64,000 nucleotides of DNA from Microbacterium paraoxydans (GTDB taxonomy: Bacteria > Actinomycetota > Actinomycetes > Actinomycetales > Microbacteriaceae): contig NZ_LT629770.1 of NCBI RefSeq assembly GCF_900105335.1, forward strand, positions 3,348,001-3,412,000, written 5' to 3'. Position numbers and translations under genes: made by a program. Below, in pieces: positions 53,839 through 61,312 of this stretch. Numbering within the stretch: position 1 is the first letter of the stretch; every line of letters starts with the position of its first letter. The notes under the pieces are model-generated. The model searched no databases, had not been told where the DNA came from, and worked only from the letters and a program-made list of their open reading frames with translations.

Positions 53839-54932
53839 GAAGCGATCCTTTCGCCAATGTAGGGATCGGTGTGGAACCAGGCGCGCGCGGACCAGAGGGA
53901 TACGTACACGAGCCCGACGAGGACGGGGACTTCGATGAGCGGGCCGACGACGCCGGCAAGGGCCTGACCGGACGCGGCGCCGAAGGTGCCGATGGCGACG
54001 GCGATGGCGAGCTCGAAGTTGTTCCCCGCCGCGGTGAACGCCAGCGAGGTGGAGCGGGCGTAGTTCAGGCCCAGGCTCTTGCCGAGCAGCAGCCCGGCGA
54101 ACCACATCACCCCGAAGTACACCAGAAGCGGCAGAGCGATCCGTGCGACGTCGAGCGGCCTTTTCGTGATGGCTTCGCCCTGGAGGGCGAACAGCAGCAC
54201 GATGGTGAACAGTAGCCCGTACAGGGCCCATGGGCCGATCACGGGGAGGAACTTTTCTTCGTACCAGGCGCGACCACGGCGTTTCTCGCCGACCCACCGG
54301 GAGGCGAAGCCGGCGACGAGCGGGACGCCGAGGAAGACCAGCACGTTCAGCGCGATCTGCCAGACCGAGATCTCCAGCCCCTGAGTGTCCAACCCCAGCC
54401 AGCCGGGCAGAACGGTGAGATAGAACCAGCCCAGCAGCGAGAAGGCGATCACCTGGAAGACCGAGTTGATCGCGACGAGCACAGCGGTCGCCTCCCGGTC
54501 TCCGCAGGCGAGGTCGTTCCAGATGACGACCATGGCAATGCAGCGGGCGAGGCCGACGATGATCAACCCGGTGCGGTACTCAGGCAGATCGGGAAGGAAG
54601 ATCCACGCGAGCGCGAACATGACCGCCGGGCCTGCAATCCAGTTCAGCACCAGCGAGGAGATCAGGAGCTTCTTGTCGCCGGTGACGGCGGCGACCTTGT
54701 CGTAGCGGACCTTTGCGAGCACCGGGTACATCATCACGAGCAGCCCCAGCCCGATGGGCACGGAGATGCCGCCGACCTCGAGACGAGTGAGGAGATCCGA
54801 CAGTGCGGGAACGAACCGGCCGAGGAGGAGCCCGGCGACCATGGCGAGCCCGATCCACAGCGGCAGCCACTTGTCGAGCGTAGACAGGCGCCGGACGGCG
54901 ACGGGAGCAGAAGCGGCGGTTGCGGTGGTCAT
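53835..54932 (-). CDS. acr3: ACR3-family arsenite efflux transporter
   Basis: Encodes 365 residues with about ten helices. ACR3 marks: LVMMYPVLAKVRYDKV, LVLNWIAGPAVMFALAWIFL, GLARCIAMVVIWNDLACGD with the conserved cysteine for arsenite, and FTAAGNNFELAIAVAIGTFG. It exports As(III) at the cytoplasmic membrane. ATG 54,932 overlaps the thioredoxin stop (ATGA), so the upstream genes are coupled to it. Confidence 0.95.
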   Translation of the reverse strand: MTTATAASAPVAVRRLSTLDKWLPLWIGLAMVAGLLLGRFVPALSDLLTRLEVGGISVPIGLGLLVMMYPVLAKVRYDKVAAVTGDKKLLISSLVLNWIAGPAVMFALAWIFLPDLPEYRTGLIIVGLARCIAMVVIWNDLACGDREATAVLVAINSVFQVIAFSLLGWFYLTVLPGWLGLDTQGLEISVWQIALNVLVFLGVPLVAGFASRWVGEKRRGRAWYEEKFLPVIGPWALYGLLFTIVLLFALQGEAITKRPLDVARIALPLLVYFGVMWFAGLLLGKSLGLNYARSTSLAFTAAGNNFELAIAVAIGTFGAASGQALAGVVGPLIEVPVLVGLVYVSLWSARAWFHTDPYIGERIAS

Positions 54933-55255
54933 GAGATCAGCGCCTCGATCTTCTCGGCGATGACGGGCTTCGGGTGCGCGCCGATGAGGATGTCCGTGCG
55001 GGTTCCGTCGCGGTAGAACCCGAGGGTCGGAATCGAGGTGACACCCGCTGCGGACACGGTTTCGGGATTCTGATCCGCATCGACCTTGACGATCTTCGCC
55101 CGTCCGTCGTACTCGACAGCGAGCTGCTCGAGCAGCGGAGCGACCTGACGGCACGGGCCGCACCAGGTGGCCCAGATGTCGACAACGACGGGGATCTCGG
55201 AAGTCAGCACCTCGTCGCGGAATGTCGCGTCGGTGACAGCAGTAAGCGTGCTCAT
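54929..55255 (-). CDS. trxA: Thioredoxin
   Basis: Encodes 108 residues, a single thioredoxin domain with the WCGPC active site ([20 protein letters not shown]) and [11 protein letters not shown] with the conserved cis-proline. Likely supplies electrons to an arsenate reductase of the same operon. ATG 55,255 overlaps the trxB stop as ATGA. Confidence 0.95.
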   Translation of the reverse strand: MSTLTAVTDATFRDEVLTSEIPVVVDIWATWCGPCRQVAPLLEQLAVEYDGRAKIVKVDADQNPETVSAAGVTSIPTLGFYRDGTRTDILIGAHPKPVIAEKIEALIS

Positions 55256-56229
55256 GCGAAGACCTCCTCGGCCTCGGTCAAAGTGGATGGCTGGTTCTGG
55301 AGGTGCGACAGGAAGTGCTGCGCGTCCTGAGCGGCGGCACAACCCGTGCCGGCGGCGGTGATCGCCTGCCGGTAAGTGTGATCGACGAGATCGCCGGCCG
55401 CGAAGACACCAGGGATGCTCGTGCGAGTCGATGGGTGGTCCACCAGCACGAACCCAGCCGCGTCGGTGTCGACCTTTCCGGTGACGAGCTCAGAACGGGG
55501 GTCGTGGCCGATGGCGACGAAGAGCCCGGTCGCCTGCAGCTCACGTTCGGCACCGGTGACGCTGTCTCGGAGTGTTACAGACTCCAGCTTCTCGGCACCG
55601 TTCAGGCGTGCGACCTCGCTGTTCCAGGCGACTTCGATCTTCGGATGGTCAAGCACGCGCTGCGCCATGATCTTCGACGCCCGGAACTCGCCGCGGCGGT
55701 GCACGACCATCACCTTCGATGCGAAACGGGTGAGGAACAGCGCCTCCTCCATCGCCGAGTCCCCGCCACCGACGACGACGATCTCCTGCTCGCGGAAAAA
55801 GAACCCATCGCAGGTGGCGCACCAGGACACCCCGCGCCCGGTGAGCCGCTCCTCATCCTGGAGGCCGAGCTTCCGATACGCGGAACCCATGGCGAGGATC
55901 ACCGCACGCGCACGAAACGTCTCACCCGCGCCGGTCTCGATGGTCTTGAACGGGCCATCGAGGTCGGCGCGGACCGCATCGTCGAGGAGAACGCAGGCGC
56001 CGAACCGCTCCGCCTGCTGACGCATCGACTCCATCAGCTCCGGGCCGTTGACCGGGTCGACAAACCCCGGAAAGTTCTCCACCTCGGTCGTCGTCATCAG
56101 CGCGCCACCGGTCGTCACCGTCCCGGCGATCACCACCGGGGCGAGGTTCGCTCGGGCCGCGTAGATCGCTGCGGTGAAGCCCGCGGGGCCCGACCCGATG
56201 ATGACCAACTCAACCTCTTGATTCGACAT
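55252..56229 (-). CDS. trxB: Thioredoxin reductase
   Basis: Encodes 325 residues. FAD-binding [18 protein letters not shown], redox-active CATC ([10 protein letters not shown] near residue 137), NADPH-binding [16 protein letters not shown] and the C-terminal FAD motif [17 protein letters not shown]. It reduces thioredoxin with NADPH. First gene of the arsenic operon; the ATG at 56,229 lies at the predicted transcription start, so the message may be leaderless. Confidence 0.95.
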   Translation of the reverse strand: MSNQEVELVIIGSGPAGFTAAIYAARANLAPVVIAGTVTTGGALMTTTEVENFPGFVDPVNGPELMESMRQQAERFGACVLLDDAVRADLDGPFKTIETGAGETFRARAVILAMGSAYRKLGLQDEERLTGRGVSWCATCDGFFFREQEIVVVGGGDSAMEEALFLTRFASKVMVVHRRGEFRASKIMAQRVLDHPKIEVAWNSEVARLNGAEKLESVTLRDSVTGAERELQATGLFVAIGHDPRSELVTGKVDTDAAGFVLVDHPSTRTSIPGVFAAGDLVDHTYRQAITAAGTGCAAAQDAQHFLSHLQNQPSTLTEAEEVFA

Positions 56230-56235
56230 GCGTCT

Positions 56236-56264
56236 ATATTGACATCATTCAAAGCAAGGATCAA
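56236..56264 (-). promoter_or_regulatory. Promoter of the arsenic operon with ArsR-type dyad
   Basis: On the minus strand, TTGATC (56,259-56,264), 17 bp, then CAATAT (56,236-56,241), 6 bp, then the trxB ATG. A TTGA-N6-TCAA dyad (56,239-56,252) lies within the spacer and -10, where repressor would block polymerase. The spacing predicts transcription from or next to the start codon. Confidence 0.6.
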
Positions 56265-56746
56265 TCAGGGGCGCGACAGTTCACCGAGTCTTCACCTGGA
56301 CACGCGAGAAGGAGACTTCAATTCGACAAGTTGCCCTGTCCGCGCTTGAGTCAGGCTGCGCCGACGGGCCTCGCCACGACCTGCAGCACGAATGGTCGAA
56401 GCCGCCGACACCGCTGCCGACCCCCAGGCGCGCCGCCGGGTGCGCGACGACATGAGGCCCTGCTTATAGCCGGCGACGGTCAGAAAGGTCGGGGCGCGGC
56501 GATGAAGTTTCGAGCTCGACGATGAACACGTGCTTCTCGGGCTGCGCGAGCTGGCGTGCGCCGATCTCTCCAGAGAAGCCTCCGGAGTGGATGGTCGGCT
56601 TTACATGTGTGGCGAAGTCTCGAACGCCGTTCGGACACGAAACCCGTGCAGTGGAAGCCGAGGTGATCATCACATCGTGACATCGCCGTGCACGATTTGA
56701 TTGTGCGTGACACCCTGGCTCACATGCTCGCAGAAGTGGAGAGTCC
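56265..56746. other. About 480 bp without a recognisable gene
   Basis: Between the arsenic promoter and the transposase-like gene. A minus-strand open frame (56,464-56,832) overlaps the next gene and has no ribosome site or known family. A TCGTGACATC sequence (56,675-56,684) matches, in reverse, one at 60,326-60,335 in the other control region of this module. Confidence 0.5.
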
Positions 56747-56759
56747 GCCGCGCACACGG
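56747..56759 (+). repeat. Shared 13-bp start-proximal element GCCGCGCACACGG (copy 1)
   Basis: Identical to 60,386-60,398. In both places it ends exactly 5 bases before an ATG: here the transposase-like gene, there the recombinase-like gene. Confidence 0.6.
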
Positions 56760-56764
56760 CTGTC

Positions 56765-58282
56765 ATGAACAACTCAGCTAGCAACATGACCGCCAACAAC
56801 TCGAACATGCCCGTCGGCAACGCACTGCGCACCTCGTCGTACTATGCCCGTTCGACGGCTCCGATTCCGACGGCGACGCTCGAGGAAGCACTCGCGCTGA
56901 TCGACGCCTCGGGCGTCGTGAGGCTTCTCGAGGAGTGGGCGAAGGGGGGCGGCAGGTCGGCGCGACCGGCGACACTGACCTCCCGGCAGGTGCTCGCGGT
57001 GTGGATCTCTCTCGGATTGGCGCAGAAGGAGTTGACGGTCTCGAACGCCACATCTGTGCTGTGCGAACACTTGACACCCGGGAGGCGTCGCGCGCTCGAT
57101 CTCCCCGACGGCTTCTCGTCGCTCGTTCCGGAGCAGGTCACGCGCGCGGTTGAGCGTGTGACTCGGCGTCTGACGGACACCATCGATGCCTATCCGTCCT
57201 ACTCTCGCGGACGTCGACTCACGAAGCGCGAGTGGGAGCGTCTCCTGCAGGACCGCGCCGAGCGCTGCGCTGAACTCGAGGAGCGTCGCGCACGATTTGC
57301 GGTGTTCGCCAACCGCCTCCTCGGAGCTCAGCACAAGACGGCCGGGTTTGCTGACTCGGATGCCGCGGTGAGCGTCGTCGTCGACAGCTGCTTCCGTGCG
57401 GCGGGTGCCCGCGGTATCAGCCGTCGTCGGTTCGAGGCTCTCGAGTCCGAGGGACGAGTTTCCGCCGAGCCCGATGCAGGCTTCGCGGTGTACGGTGCAA
57501 CAGCGGGTGAGCATGGCCAGGCGCGGTACGGGTGGGAGGACGAGCTCGCCGTGCTGATCCCCAACGACCCAGATCAGCCACGCTCCGTGCCGAACATCGT
57601 CATCGGCATCAACCCGCACCGTCCGCACGAAGGGTTCGCGGCAGCCGCTGCCGAGATGCTTCAGGACATCGCAGCCCGGCCCGCGGGACTGGATCATGTC
57701 GTCGTCGACCGAGCCTATATGGCAGCCCGGCCAGCGCCGTTTCGCACCTCGCTCGCCGACCTGGGTGCGAAGCTCGTCGCGGACTATCCGGCGACCAGGC
57801 TCGGAGCCCAGCGGAAGTCCGACACGGGAGTCCTCGTCGACGGCACCTGGTATGCGCCCGCGCTGCCAGCACGCTTGCAGACCGCAGGTCAGAACTTCGC
57901 ACAGGCTTTCTCGGCGACGACCGACCCAAAGGAGCGTTCCGAGGCGTCCCAGGAGCTCAAGGCGCTGGTCGATGCGCGAGCCGACTTCGCCCGCCTCCAC
58001 CCGCACGTCCCGGCGGCCCCCTCGACTGAGCGGAATGAGCAGCATTACCCCTACCACTCCGAGCAGTGGAGCAAGGTGAACAACATGGGCCGTCAAGCGT
58101 TCGAGTCCTACGCCGCCTCTCTGCGGGAAGCGCGGAAGAACACCCGCGGAGGAGTGCGGGGAGCGACGGCGCAGGGGTTTCTCAGCGTGCTCACGGTCAT
58201 CGGAACGAACGCACGCATCATCGAGGACTTCCACGGCACGCGGGAGACGCCGCGTGACCGAACTGCGCCCCTTCCCCTCTGA
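56765..58282 (+). CDS. DDE transposase-like protein (B1)
   Basis: Encodes 505 residues. It shares the fold order and motifs of the protein at 61,309: a helical N-terminal region (TLTSRQVLAVWISLGLAQKELTVSNATSVLCEHL), VVVDSC with Asp207, an EPDAGFAVYGAT segment (EPDAAFWARGT in the other), HVVVDRAYMAA with Asp315, LGAKLVADYPATRLGAQ, and MGRQAFESYAASL with Glu447. These form a likely RNase H/DDE active site. Unlike the 61,309 protein it lacks the cysteine-bearing insertion before the Glu. I know no named IS family for it. Start ATG 56,765; no ribosome site is evident. A strong terminator follows at 58,428. No inverted repeats flank it directly, so it is not an ordinary IS. Confidence 0.8.
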   Translation: MNNSASNMTANNSNMPVGNALRTSSYYARSTAPIPTATLEEALALIDASGVVRLLEEWAKGGGRSARPATLTSRQVLAVWISLGLAQKELTVSNATSVLCEHLTPGRRRALDLPDGFSSLVPEQVTRAVERVTRRLTDTIDAYPSYSRGRRLTKREWERLLQDRAERCAELEERRARFAVFANRLLGAQHKTAGFADSDAAVSVVVDSCFRAAGARGISRRRFEALESEGRVSAEPDAGFAVYGATAGEHGQARYGWEDELAVLIPNDPDQPRSVPNIVIGINPHRPHEGFAAAAAEMLQDIAARPAGLDHVVVDRAYMAARPAPFRTSLADLGAKLVADYPATRLGAQRKSDTGVLVDGTWYAPALPARLQTAGQNFAQAFSATTDPKERSEASQELKALVDARADFARLHPHVPAAPSTERNEQHYPYHSEQWSKVNNMGRQAFESYAASLREARKNTRGGVRGATAQGFLSVLTVIGTNARIIEDFHGTRETPRDRTAPLPL

Positions 58283-58427
58283 TGCAGGTCCGGACGGTCG
58301 CGCCCCGGGAGGGGGCAATCACCTGCAAGCCCAGGCCTCAGCGACGGGTCCTGCTCTGCCCGGCTGCGGTCCCGTCGGCGCAGACCCGCTGCAACAAACG
58401 GATGCCTTCAACTAGGCGCTGAGAGAT

Positions 58428-58470
58428 AAAGAACGGGCTGTCCACCTCGGACAGCCCGTTCTTCGTTTCT
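58428..58470 (+). terminator. Rho-independent terminator after B1
   Basis: AAAGAACGGGCTGTCC pairs with GGACAGCCCGTTCTT around ACCTC, followed by CGTTTCTC. Strong stem, short loop and T-containing tail on the plus strand. Confidence 0.85.
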
Positions 58471-58500
58471 CACGGACGCAGTCGGCGTCAGCTGGTCTGT

Positions 58501-58929
58501 TCAGATGCTGCGGGTCGCGTACGCCAGGAGTCGTACCCGTTCAGGCGAGAGTCGTCCGTCGGCCTCAGCGACGCGCTGGCGAGAGACCCAGTGGGCGAGC
58601 GCCGATTCGCCCGGAAGCGTACCTCTCACACGGGGTAGCCGCCCCTCGGCTGCGATGAAGCGACGGAGTTCCTCTGCCCGTTCCTCCCACGCGTCCGCGC
58701 GCGGCCTGTCGCTCCACCCCGGGAGTGCCCTCAGTGCGGCCTTCTGATCTGCGGTGAGCATGGTGGCACGGCGCTGGCCGGCGGCCCACCCGACGACGTC
58801 GGCGGGGACTCCGTCGCTGAGGCGCGGGAGGCGCCCGAGTGCGTATGCGTGCTCGGCGACTCGTTCGTAGGCAGCCCACCAGGGGCCGCGGTCCCTTCTG
58901 GATCTGGAGGTCTTGCGTGGTGTGTGCAT
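58501..58929 (-). CDS. Small protein with two helicase-associated (HA) repeats
   Basis: Encodes 142 residues from ATG 58,929. Two repeats follow the HA-domain pattern (W-x-Y-x-R ... GRLPR ... W-x-x-x-QR ... L): WWAAYERVAEHAYALGRLPRLSDGVPADVVGWAAGQRR, and DAWEERAEELRRFIAAEGRLPRVRG ... LAHWVSRQR. Such repeats occur in large helicases and in small actinobacterial proteins, and probably bind DNA. No helicase part is present. It lies between the two halves of the transposase/recombinase-like module in opposite orientation. Confidence 0.7.
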   Translation of the reverse strand: MHTPRKTSRSRRDRGPWWAAYERVAEHAYALGRLPRLSDGVPADVVGWAAGQRRATMLTADQKAALRALPGWSDRPRADAWEERAEELRRFIAAEGRLPRVRGTLPGESALAHWVSRQRVAEADGRLSPERVRLLAYATRSI

Positions 58930-59061
58930 GCGCTAGGCATGCGCGGTCCCGTTCCCCCGGAGTGACACGCCGTGTTGGCGCCGTTGCTCGTAGTTGATGC
59001 GACGTGTGCGCGAGCAATCGGCCTAGCGTGGCGTGATCACAGCGAAGGCCTCGGAGGAGTC

Positions 59062-59931
59062 ATGACGTCACCGAAACCACTCGAACTCGACGACACGGTC
59101 GACGGAGTGGACCTGGACGCGCGCCGCTTCGCCGCGCTCGTCGTCGACGACGTGAGCCGACGCCTGTCCTATCGGCCGGAGAACCTTCTCGCCGCAATCC
59201 AACAGCACGTTCGGTGGGCGCATGTGGTGTCAGGGCTCCCCCTCGAGCGGGAGTTCCTCTTCCGGCGAGACGTCATCGCGGTGGCCGTGCAACAGCTCCC
59301 GATGAAGTCCGACGCATCACTCGGCCGTCGCCGTGCGATCCTCCTGCGCGTGGCGGAAGCCCTCGGAGTCACCGAGCGAGCGATGCCGCCGCTCTACGGT
59401 TCCGAGCCGAGCGCGCCATACGTGGACCGAGAGATCGCCGAGCTCCGGGTGTGGTCCGCAATCCAGCAGGAGAGGCGACGAGAGCCGGCGAGGATTCTGC
59501 TGGCTCTCGGCATCGGAGCCGGATTGACGGCCTCGGAGCTCTGCGCGGTCTCGGCATCCGACATCTCGTCCGATGCGTCATGGGTCGACGTACCTGGGAC
59601 CCGAGCGCGAGTCGTTCGCGTCGAGGAGGAGTGGCGTGACGCTCTCCATGCGGCATTGCACATCACGCATGGCCCCATCTTTCAGCCGAACGTGCGGTGG
59701 TACCCGAACAAGATCAGCGATTTCGTCCGAACCACGCGGGGAGACCAGCTTCGTCCGAAGCCGCAGCGGATGCGGGCGACCTGGCTCGTGCGACGGATGA
59801 GCGACGGTATTCCGGTTCAGGATCTCCTCTACGTGGCCGGGGTCAAGTCGCTGGACGCGCTCGCTCGATTCGAACGATTTCTTCCTGCACCTGCTGCTGC
59901 GCCTTCGCCAGATAGTCACGGACGTCGGTGA
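59062..59931 (+). CDS. Tyrosine-recombinase-fold protein lacking catalytic residues (A1)
   Basis: Encodes 289 residues from ATG 59,062 (GGAGGAG upstream). The C-terminal half matches the integrase catalytic fold: ILLALGIGAGLTASELCAVSASDI corresponds to the box with the first catalytic Arg, here Thr. QRMRATWLVRRMSDGIPVQDLLYVAGVKSLDALARFERFL corresponds to the HxxR...GH...Y region, with Gln for His, Arg kept, Ala for His, and Phe at the Tyr position. The N-terminal half would be the core-binding domain. The same losses occur in A2, so this is a conserved non-catalytic form, not random decay. It may act as a DNA-binding partner of the DDE protein. Its 3' end overlaps the XRE gene. Confidence 0.7.
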   Translation: MTSPKPLELDDTVDGVDLDARRFAALVVDDVSRRLSYRPENLLAAIQQHVRWAHVVSGLPLEREFLFRRDVIAVAVQQLPMKSDASLGRRRAILLRVAEALGVTERAMPPLYGSEPSAPYVDREIAELRVWSAIQQERRREPARILLALGIGAGLTASELCAVSASDISSDASWVDVPGTRARVVRVEEEWRDALHAALHITHGPIFQPNVRWYPNKISDFVRTTRGDQLRPKPQRMRATWLVRRMSDGIPVQDLLYVAGVKSLDALARFERFLPAPAAAPSPDSHGRR

Positions 59932-60295
59932 GGCGTTGCCGCTCTCTGTGCTGCTCCTCTGTCGAAGACCACGCGACCGTGGAGAACGGCACGCCGGCGG
60001 CATCGAGCAGAAGCATCAGGTCATCCAACCCGGCCGGAGTGTTCCCGTTCATGAGGCGGGACAGACGCTCGCGGCCCCAACCCGTTCGTTCGAGAAGGTC
60101 GGCTCGTTTGTATCGGCCGGCCTTCAGCCCGGCGAGCACGAGCCCGACCGCGGCATCCTGAATCTGAGCGGCTCGGCTACGGGCGCGCTCTGCCGGCTCC
60201 TGTGGCAACGGGGTCCAGCTTCGCCTCGCTGCGTGTTGGCCGAACTTGCCAGGGTTCGGGGCGTACATCCGCGGAGCGCGACTATTCGTGGGCAC
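59843..60295 (-). CDS. XRE-type helix-turn-helix regulator
   Basis: Encodes 150 residues from GTG 60,295, with GAGGA 7 bases upstream; an ATG at 60,268 is the alternative. The helix-turn-helix reads RADLLERTGWGRERLSRLMNGNTPAGLDDLMLLLDAAGVP, followed by an acidic helical tail (DVRDYLAKAQQQVQEEIVRIERA). It is divergent from A2 and the control region between them is full of CTATTCGTG repeats, fitting an autoregulator of the module. Its last 89 bases overlap A1 on the other strand. Confidence 0.75.
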   Translation of the reverse strand: MPTNSRAPRMYAPNPGKFGQHAARRSWTPLPQEPAERARSRAAQIQDAAVGLVLAGLKAGRYKRADLLERTGWGRERLSRLMNGNTPAGLDDLMLLLDAAGVPFSTVAWSSTEEQHRERQRLTDVRDYLAKAQQQVQEEIVRIERARPAT

Positions 60296-60363
60296 TGGTC
60301 CATCCTCGCACTATTCGTGAGTCTTGATGTCACGAATAGATGCAGCGTGAGTCTTGACATCAC
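60282..60363. promoter_or_regulatory. Repeat-rich control region between XRE and A2
   Basis: CTATTCGTG occurs at 60,282 and, as CTATTCGTGA, at 60,311; TCACGAATAG at 60,330-60,339 completes a perfect 10-bp inverted repeat with the second (9-bp spacer). GTGAGTCTTG occurs twice, at 60,317 and 60,347, each followed by AYRTCAC-like sequence. Repeat starts are 29-30 bp apart. This looks like a set of operator sites for the XRE protein, as in phage-type switches. Confidence 0.6.
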
Positions 60364-60385
60364 TTTCTCGTGGTTGATGGGAAAA

Positions 60386-60398
60386 GCCGCGCACACGG
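60386..60398 (+). repeat. Shared 13-bp start-proximal element GCCGCGCACACGG (copy 2)
   Basis: Identical in sequence and in distance to the start codon (5 bases) to 56,747-56,759. Here it precedes the A2 start at 60,404. Confidence 0.6.
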
Positions 60399-60403
60399 TC
60401 GGC

Positions 60404-61312
60404 ATGACAGACCTCCCACACGCCAGCACGGCCACTTCACCCACGACGTACAACCCCATGCTTGCATCCGCGACCTGGTCTCGCATCCAGCCGTTCGTCG
60501 ACAAGGTCACGGCTGAGCGGTGCGCTGGGATGAGTCGGCGTCAGATCCATGAGCACCAGAGGACGCTGGCGTACTTCGGCGACTGGGTCGTCCAGACGGG
60601 AATGGTGCAGCTCGACGAAGCCCTGGCGGACGACGTGATCGACGTTTACACCGAAGATCGTGCACGCGAGATCGTGCGCGTGATGGCCGAACGAGAGCGC
60701 AAAATGCTCCGGCGGCTGGCCGGCATCGCGCCGTCGGTCGAAAAGCGTGCAGTATCGACCGCATCGGAGCCGGAGCGCCCGTACTCCGAGGACGAATTGG
60801 CGACCTTCCACCATTGGGCTTCATACCAGCGCACAGAGCACCAGCGTGTCGCCTGCATGGCCATTTTCTCCCTCAGCGTCGGATGCGGCCTGACTTCCGG
60901 GGAGATCCTCGCCGTCCGCGGCAGCGATCTGCTTGACCTGAGGGGGGTCCTGGCAGTGCGGGTCGCACGCGACGGACGAGTCGTTCCCGTCGTGAACCGT
61001 TGGCGCGGATGCTTTGAGAAGGTCCTCGCGAATGCAACGGACGCGCTTCTCGTCGCACCGAACGCCACCGACCGCAAGGGCGCGATGCGACACGTCCTGC
61101 AGGCGTCGACGGGGAACGTGAAGCCGACCGCGGCACGCCTGCGGATGACGTGGCTCGTCGCGCACCTCGAAGCCGGAACACCGCTTGCCGCTCTTCTCCC
61201 GGCGTCCGGGATGACGTCCACCGACTCTCTCCGTCGAGCCATGAGCTACGTCCGGCCTATGACGGTCGACGCATCCTATGAGGCGCTTCGCATGCTGGGT
61301 GCGGGCCGATGA
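60404..61312 (+). CDS. Tyrosine-recombinase-fold protein lacking catalytic residues (A2)
   Basis: Encodes 302 residues; ATG 60,404 is preferred, ATG 60,377 is in frame. N-terminal core-binding-like region: RQIHEHQRTLAYFGDWVVQTGMVQLDEAL. Catalytic-fold region: FSLSVGCGLTSGEILAVRGSDLLD, with Thr where the first catalytic Arg is expected, and RLRMTWLVAHLEAGTPLAALLPASGMTSTDSLRRAMSYV, with only the second Arg kept and a possible Tyr three residues off. The pattern of losses agrees with A1. The TGA overlaps the ATG of B2 (ATGA at 61,309-61,312), so recombinase-like and transposase-like proteins are made together, probably as a complex. Confidence 0.72.
   Translation: MTDLPHASTATSPTTYNPMLASATWSRIQPFVDKVTAERCAGMSRRQIHEHQRTLAYFGDWVVQTGMVQLDEALADDVIDVYTEDRAREIVRVMAERERKMLRRLAGIAPSVEKRAVSTASEPERPYSEDELATFHHWASYQRTEHQRVACMAIFSLSVGCGLTSGEILAVRGSDLLDLRGVLAVRVARDGRVVPVVNRWRGCFEKVLANATDALLVAPNATDRKGAMRHVLQASTGNVKPTAARLRMTWLVAHLEAGTPLAALLPASGMTSTDSLRRAMSYVRPMTVDASYEALRMLGAGR

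Noticed and set aside
56464..56832. Minus-strand frame of 122 codons before B1
   Set aside because: It overlaps the start of B1, lacks a ribosome site and matches no family I know.
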